This document shows positions 7,332 to 9,807 of a DNA stretch of 9,807 bases, piece by piece. The translations under genes and the position numbers were made by a program. Below the pieces are notes generated by a model. That model saw only the letters and a program-made list of their open reading frames with translations, was not told the DNA's origin and made no database searches. Numbering within the stretch: position 1 is the stretch's first letter; each line of letters starts with the position of its first letter. The DNA is from Collinsella sp. (GTDB taxonomy: Bacteria; Actinomycetota; Coriobacteriia; Coriobacteriales; Coriobacteriaceae). The DNA lies in NCBI GenBank assembly GCA_022720335.1, contig JAIHVJ010000063.1, positions 1 to 9,807 of the forward strand, read 5' to 3'.

Positions 7332-8435
7332 TTATTTCTTGCCTGCCTCGTAGTCCTCCACGAAGGAGATCAGGGCATTGTAGGCGTCGGTGCCCATCTG
7401 CTTCTCGACCATGGGCCAGATGGGTTCCTTGACCTTGTCCTGGAACGCCTTCAGCTCATCGTCGGTCAGGTAGATGACCTTCGTACCGGCGTCGTCCTCG
7501 ACCGTCTGGATAAAGCCGTCGGCCAGCTCTGCGGTGTGCTTGCGGCCTTCGTTCTGGGCCTCGACCATGACGTCGCGGATGAGCTGCTGGTCGTCTGCGG
7601 AAAGCTGGTTCCAGATGACGGGGCTGATGGCCGGGATGGTGGCGGTGAAGTTGTGGTTGGTCATGACCATGTAGTTCTGCAGCTCGTAGACCTTGGAGGA
7701 GACGATGTTGGACGGGGGGTTCTCCTGTGCATCCACCATGCCCTGCTGCAGAGCGGTGTACAGCTCGGAGTATGCAACGGGGGTCACGGCGCAGCCCAGA
7801 GCTTCCCAAGTGGCAGTCTGGATGGGGTCGGGCATGACGCGGATCTTAACGCCCTTCAGGTCGTCGGGCGTGTGGACCTCGTTGTTGCAGGTCAGTTCCC
7901 GGAAACCGATGTCGAAGAAGGCCAGAGGAATGGTGGTGGTGTCCTCCTGCGCCTTCTGCAGCCAGCTCTGGCCGACCTCGGAGTCCAGAACAGCATACGC
8001 CTCGTCGTAGTTCAGGTAGAGGTAGGGCATATTCAGGCCGGCGAATGCGGAGGTGTAGTCGCCCCAAGAACCGCAGTTCAGGATGCCGATGTCGAATGCG
8101 CCGTTCTGCAGGCCGCCGATGTACTCCTGGGTGGAGGAAGCGATCTGACCGTCGGGGAATATCTGTGCGGTGATACGGCCATCGGTGCGGGCAGAGATTT
8201 GGTTGACGAAATAGAGCGCCGAGATGCCCAGAGCCGTGGTGCCGTCGCCTTCAAACTCGACCGTGGGAGAAGAGGAGGCGATGCGGAGGTTGATGGACTG
8301 GCCGGAAGCTGCGCCGCCGCCAGCTGCGGAGGTGGAGGTGGTGCCGCCGCTGCTGCCGCCGCAGGCCGACAGAAGACCTGCTGCACTCGCTGCTGCTACG
8401 ACGGTCAGGAATTCACGACGAGAGATTTTTTTCAT
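7332..8435 (-). CDS. dctP: TRAP transporter solute-binding lipoprotein DctP
   Basis: This 367-aa protein is the extracytoplasmic substrate receptor of the TRAP system. It begins MKKISRREFL, a hydrophobic stretch, then the lipobox LSAC with Cys25 as the lipidation site, followed by a Gly/Ser/Ala linker (about 26-47) that tethers the mature domain. SRREFL also resembles a twin-arginine export signal. The binding domain shows FRELTCNNEVHTPDDLKGVK (178-197) and KIRVMPDP (197-204). R199 is the expected carboxylate-binding Arg of DctP proteins. YSELYTALQQGMVDAQENPP (222-241) is the signature of the family. The start at 8435 is fixed by GAAAGGAG (8443-8450) 7 nt upstream and by the signal peptide; a longer in-frame start at 8516 adds a charged, signal-less extension and is rejected. 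It is the first gene of the operon and diverges from the LysR regulator. Its ligand is presumably a sugar acid. Confidence 0.95.
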   Translation of the reverse strand: MKKISRREFLTVVAAASAAGLLSACGGSSGGTTSTSAAGGGAASGQSINLRIASSSPTVEFEGDGTTALGISALYFVNQISARTDGRITAQIFPDGQIASSTQEYIGGLQNGAFDIGILNCGSWGDYTSAFAGLNMPYLYLNYDEAYAVLDSEVGQSWLQKAQEDTTTIPLAFFDIGFRELTCNNEVHTPDDLKGVKIRVMPDPIQTATWEALGCAVTPVAYSELYTALQQGMVDAQENPPSNIVSSKVYELQNYMVMTNHNFTATIPAISPVIWNQLSADDQQLIRDVMVEAQNEGRKHTAELADGFIQTVEDDAGTKVIYLTDDELKAFQDKVKEPIWPMVEKQMGTDAYNALISFVEDYEAGKK

Positions 8436-8516
8436 AATGAGTCTCCTTTCTTTTCTGTGCGTAGATCCGTTTTTTTGCAAACAAGCATTTCTTCGTGATC
8501 GCTCGGTGCGGGCCAC

Positions 8517-8545
8517 TTGCTTTGTTTTGGTACAACTGCTATACT
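8517..8545 (+). promoter_or_regulatory. Candidate extended -10 promoter for lysR
   Basis: TTGCTT (8517-8522), a 17-bp spacer and TATACT (8540-8545) form a plausible plus-strand promoter. TGC directly before the -10 box supplies the TGn extension. The start site would be near 8552, giving lysR a leader of about 217 nt. This promoter faces the dctP promoter, so the two predicted transcripts share about 60 bp of complementary 5' sequence. A promoter nearer lysR cannot be excluded, although I saw none better. Confidence 0.45.
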
Positions 8546-8618
8546 AGTCATAATCGACGATCTTCGTGCAGGGAAGGGGCCGGTGTACAGAGCCGAACTT
8601 GTTTGTGTTTCTGTTCTT

Positions 8619-8648
8619 ATTATAGAGAGGTTTTCCGGTTTCGTCCAA
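8619..8648 (-). promoter_or_regulatory. Candidate sigma-A promoter for the dctP operon
   Basis: On the minus strand a perfect -10 box TATAAT (8624-8619) lies 18 bp downstream of TTGGAC (8648-8643), a weak -35 box that keeps TTG. Transcription would start near 8612, giving dctP a leader of about 177 nt. A strong -10 box with a poor -35 box suits an activator-dependent promoter, and the AT-rich repeat zone lies just upstream. This is predicted by eye only. Confidence 0.5.
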
Positions 8649-8663
8649 CATCTGTTTCGTCCC

Positions 8664-8701
8664 GATTCATAACTTTCGGTAGTAATTTTCATAAAGTGTT
8701 A
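8664..8701. promoter_or_regulatory. Candidate LysR-type operator (AT-rich repeats)
   Basis: Two copies of TTCATAA (8666-8672 and 8688-8694) are 22 bp apart, about two helical turns. They overlap an imperfect inverted repeat, TAACTTT (8670-8676) against AAAGTGTTA (8693-8701). The zone lies about 52-89 bp upstream of the predicted dctP start site, the usual place for a LysR-type recognition site. Repeats this short can arise by chance in AT-rich DNA, so this is only a candidate. Confidence 0.3.
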
Positions 8702-8768
8702 AAAATTTTGTGGAAGATGCTCAAATGCGCGCCAAGCGAAAACAGAAAGAACGATGGGAGGATATTCG

Positions 8769-9662
8769 ATGAATTTTCAATCCTTGGTCTATTTCAAGAC
8801 CGTTGCAGAGCTGCAACACTATACAAAGGCCGCCAGCACCCTTTTCATTACCCAGCCGGCTCTGTCCAAGGCGATCCACAACCTGGAGGTCGAGCTGGGC
8901 GTGACGCTGTTCCAGAAGGAGGGCAGAAATGTCACGCTGACGCCCAGCGGCGCGGTCTTTTACGAGTACGTCAAGCGTGCGGTGGATGAGATCAACAATG
9001 GCATGAAAGCTGTGCAGCATCGTGCCGATGTGGAGCGGAATATCATCTTTGTCTCGGCGCTTTTTTCCAACTATACCGAGTTCCTGCCGGAGAAGATCGC
9101 ACAGTTCCGCAAGATGAACCCCACCTACCGCTTCCGCATCGAGTACAAATATACCTCTATCATCGTGAACGATGTCCTGCAGGGGAACAGTGAGCTGGGC
9201 CTGTGCAGCAACCTGAGTCCGGATGACCCGGCACTCTGCTCTCTGGATTGGCGTGTCATCCATAAAGAGCCGGTCGGACTTATCGTTGGCAAAAATCACC
9301 CCTTTGCGCACCGAAGCTCTGTTTCCGTCGAAGACCTGCGCGACGAGCGCTTTATCGTCTACATCCGCAGCTTCCGCGGAACGAACCAGATGCTGTATGA
9401 CCTGTGCTCGCCCTATGGCTTTGAGCCGAACATCGCAATGGAGGCATACAACGACTACGGCGTCCTGAACTCGGTGGCCTCCGGCGACGGCATTGCAATC
9501 ATCCCCACCACCCGATTTCTGGAACGACCCGATGTGGTCCGCATCCCGCTGGACCTCAAAGAGCCGCTCATGCGCGACCTTACACTGATCTGGCGCAAAA
9601 ACGAGAAGCTTCCGCCCGCTGCCGCCGCATTCCGGGATATGCTCATTTCGACCGCACAATAA
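8769..9662 (+). CDS. LysR-type transcriptional regulator
   Basis: This 297-aa protein has the length and layout of the LysR family. The N-terminal winged helix-turn-helix spans about residues 1-60, with the recognition segment YTKAASTLFITQPALSKAIH (18-37) and LGVTLFQKEGRNVTLTPSG (43-61). A linker helix (about 62-90) and a periplasmic-binding-protein-like effector domain (about 91-297) follow. The effector domain contains LGLCSN (143-148), PVGLIVGKNHPFA (168-180) and SGDGIAIIPTTRF (238-250), the last a conserved pocket segment. The start at 8769 is chosen because GGAGG ends 7 nt before it; an in-frame ATG at 8754 precedes this binding site. It is divergent from the TRAP/dehydratase operon and is the only regulator in the window, so it probably controls that operon in response to the imported acid or an intermediate. 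The effector is unknown. Confidence 0.93.
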   Translation: MNFQSLVYFKTVAELQHYTKAASTLFITQPALSKAIHNLEVELGVTLFQKEGRNVTLTPSGAVFYEYVKRAVDEINNGMKAVQHRADVERNIIFVSALFSNYTEFLPEKIAQFRKMNPTYRFRIEYKYTSIIVNDVLQGNSELGLCSNLSPDDPALCSLDWRVIHKEPVGLIVGKNHPFAHRSSVSVEDLRDERFIVYIRSFRGTNQMLYDLCSPYGFEPNIAMEAYNDYGVLNSVASGDGIAIIPTTRFLERPDVVRIPLDLKEPLMRDLTLIWRKNEKLPPAAAAFRDMLISTAQ

Positions 9663-9673
9663 TGTGTTTTATG

Positions 9674-9731
9674 AAAAAACAGAACTGCCCCGCGTCTGCC
9701 GGAAAAGATCCGGTGACGCGGGGCAGTTCTG
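9674..9731 (-). terminator. Rho-independent terminator, minus-strand polarity
   Basis: Arms CAGAACTGCCCCGCGTC (9680-9696) and GACGCGGGGCAGTTCTG (9715-9731) form a 17-bp perfect outer stem. An inner CCGG/CCGG pair extends it around the loop AAAAGAT. On the minus strand the hairpin is followed at once by TTTTTT (9679-9674), the classic terminator form; on the plus strand no T-run follows. It would therefore mainly end the transcript entering from the right edge. It may also act as a weak 3' barrier for lysR, which stops 17 nt before it. Confidence 0.9.
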
Positions 9732-9767
9732 TCTGGGTATGAAAAAAGAGGTTTCGGATGTCTTGGC

Positions 9768-9807
9768 TCAGAAAAGGAACATCAGCAGGCGGCCATAGCC
9801 GTAACAC
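9768..9807 (-). CDS. C-terminal end of an unidentified gene (partial, runs off the window)
   Basis: Reading the minus strand in from the right edge gives CYGYGRLLMFLF followed by a TGA at 9770-9768. The strong minus-strand terminator begins 36 bp after this stop, as expected for a real gene end. The hydrophobic, aromatic tail would suit a membrane protein, but twelve residues cannot identify a family. The gene would be convergent with lysR and a separate transcription unit from the sugar-acid operon. Confidence 0.5.
   Translation of the reverse strand, partial: CYGYGRLLMFLF

Larger units (their letters stand above)
8436..8768. promoter_or_regulatory. Divergent intergenic regulatory region (dctP / lysR)
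   Basis: These 333 bp separate the divergent dctP operon and lysR gene and hold no convincing coding region. The centre (8600-8712) is AT-rich compared with the surrounding genes. It contains dctP's ribosome binding site (8443-8450), lysR's (GGAGG, 8757-8761), a promoter candidate on each strand and an AT-rich repeat zone that could bind the regulator. LysR-type proteins classically control a divergent neighbour from such a region, usually with a small-molecule inducer from the pathway. I found no clear CcpA site: TTGCAAACAAGCA at 8475-8487 departs from the consensus at several key positions. Confidence 0.8.

Noticed and set aside
8475..8487. Possible CcpA (cre) site TTGCAAACAAGCA in the dctP leader.
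   Set aside because: The central G and the downstream half-site do not match the consensus.
13..8498. Other long plus-strand frames (13-1281, 1700-2827, 5628-7067, 7536-8498).
   Set aside because: All lie opposite well-supported minus-strand genes; their translations are rich in D, H, G and A with no recognisable domains.
8432..8551. A 39-codon minus-strand leader frame whose TGA overlaps the dctP ATG (ATGA), which would resemble a coupled leader peptide.
   Set aside because: No ribosome binding site precedes its ATG, its sequence has no regulatory codon run, and the frame continues upstream as a chance open frame. Ribosome profiling could revisit it.
8478..8605. Inverted repeat CAAACAAG / CTTGTTTG separated by about 112 bp in the dctP-lysR gap.
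   Set aside because: An 8-bp match within a 333-bp region is expected by chance at about this frequency.
8721..9659. A 312-codon minus-strand frame opposite lysR.
   Set aside because: The plus-strand LysR protein has full family motifs and a good ribosome binding site; the opposite frame has none.

Overview
The window looks like part of a gut-type Firmicute (Clostridia, Oscillospirales/Faecalibacterium-like). The evidence is a fairly GC-rich genome (high 50s % by eye), a strong AAGGAG/GGAGG-type ribosome binding site before every gene, a lipid-anchored solute-binding protein with a Gly/Ser linker, and Rho-independent termination. The taxonomic placement is inference. I see no mobile element, CRISPR array, tRNA or rRNA.

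Layout. Positions 28-8435 hold eight tightly packed minus-strand genes that read as one operon, transcribed right to left: dctP (7332-8435), dctQ (6695-7273), dctM (5406-6695), two paralogous enolase-superfamily acid-sugar dehydratases (4200-5378 and 2943-4145), a LarA-family nickel-pincer 2-hydroxyacid racemase/epimerase (1532-2806), and a split UxaA-type dehydratase (SAF subunit 1187-1516; catalytic subunit 28-1197). Gaps are 136 nt or less, and two junctions overlap. Positions 8436-8768 are a 333-bp divergent regulatory region. A plus-strand LysR-type regulator follows (8769-9662). After it comes a strong stem-loop whose U-tract faces the minus strand, and then the last codons of another minus-strand gene entering from the right edge (9768-9807).

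How it probably works. The tripartite TRAP transporter (DctP-DctQ-DctM) would import a sugar acid using an ion gradient. The two enolase-superfamily enzymes and the UxaA pair are three separate dehydratases, of types that convert aldonates or aldarates to 2-keto-3-deoxy acids. The LarA homologue would invert C2 of a 2-hydroxy acid, so isomers with the wrong C2 configuration could enter a dehydratase. The divergent LysR protein is the obvious candidate regulator. No 2-keto-3-deoxy-acid kinase or aldolase and no larB/larC/larE cofactor genes lie in the window, so these must lie beyond it or elsewhere in the genome. The exact substrate cannot be read from the sequence. The combination of a Ni-pincer epimerase with two tandem dehydratases and a split UxaA is the most interesting aspect of the window.
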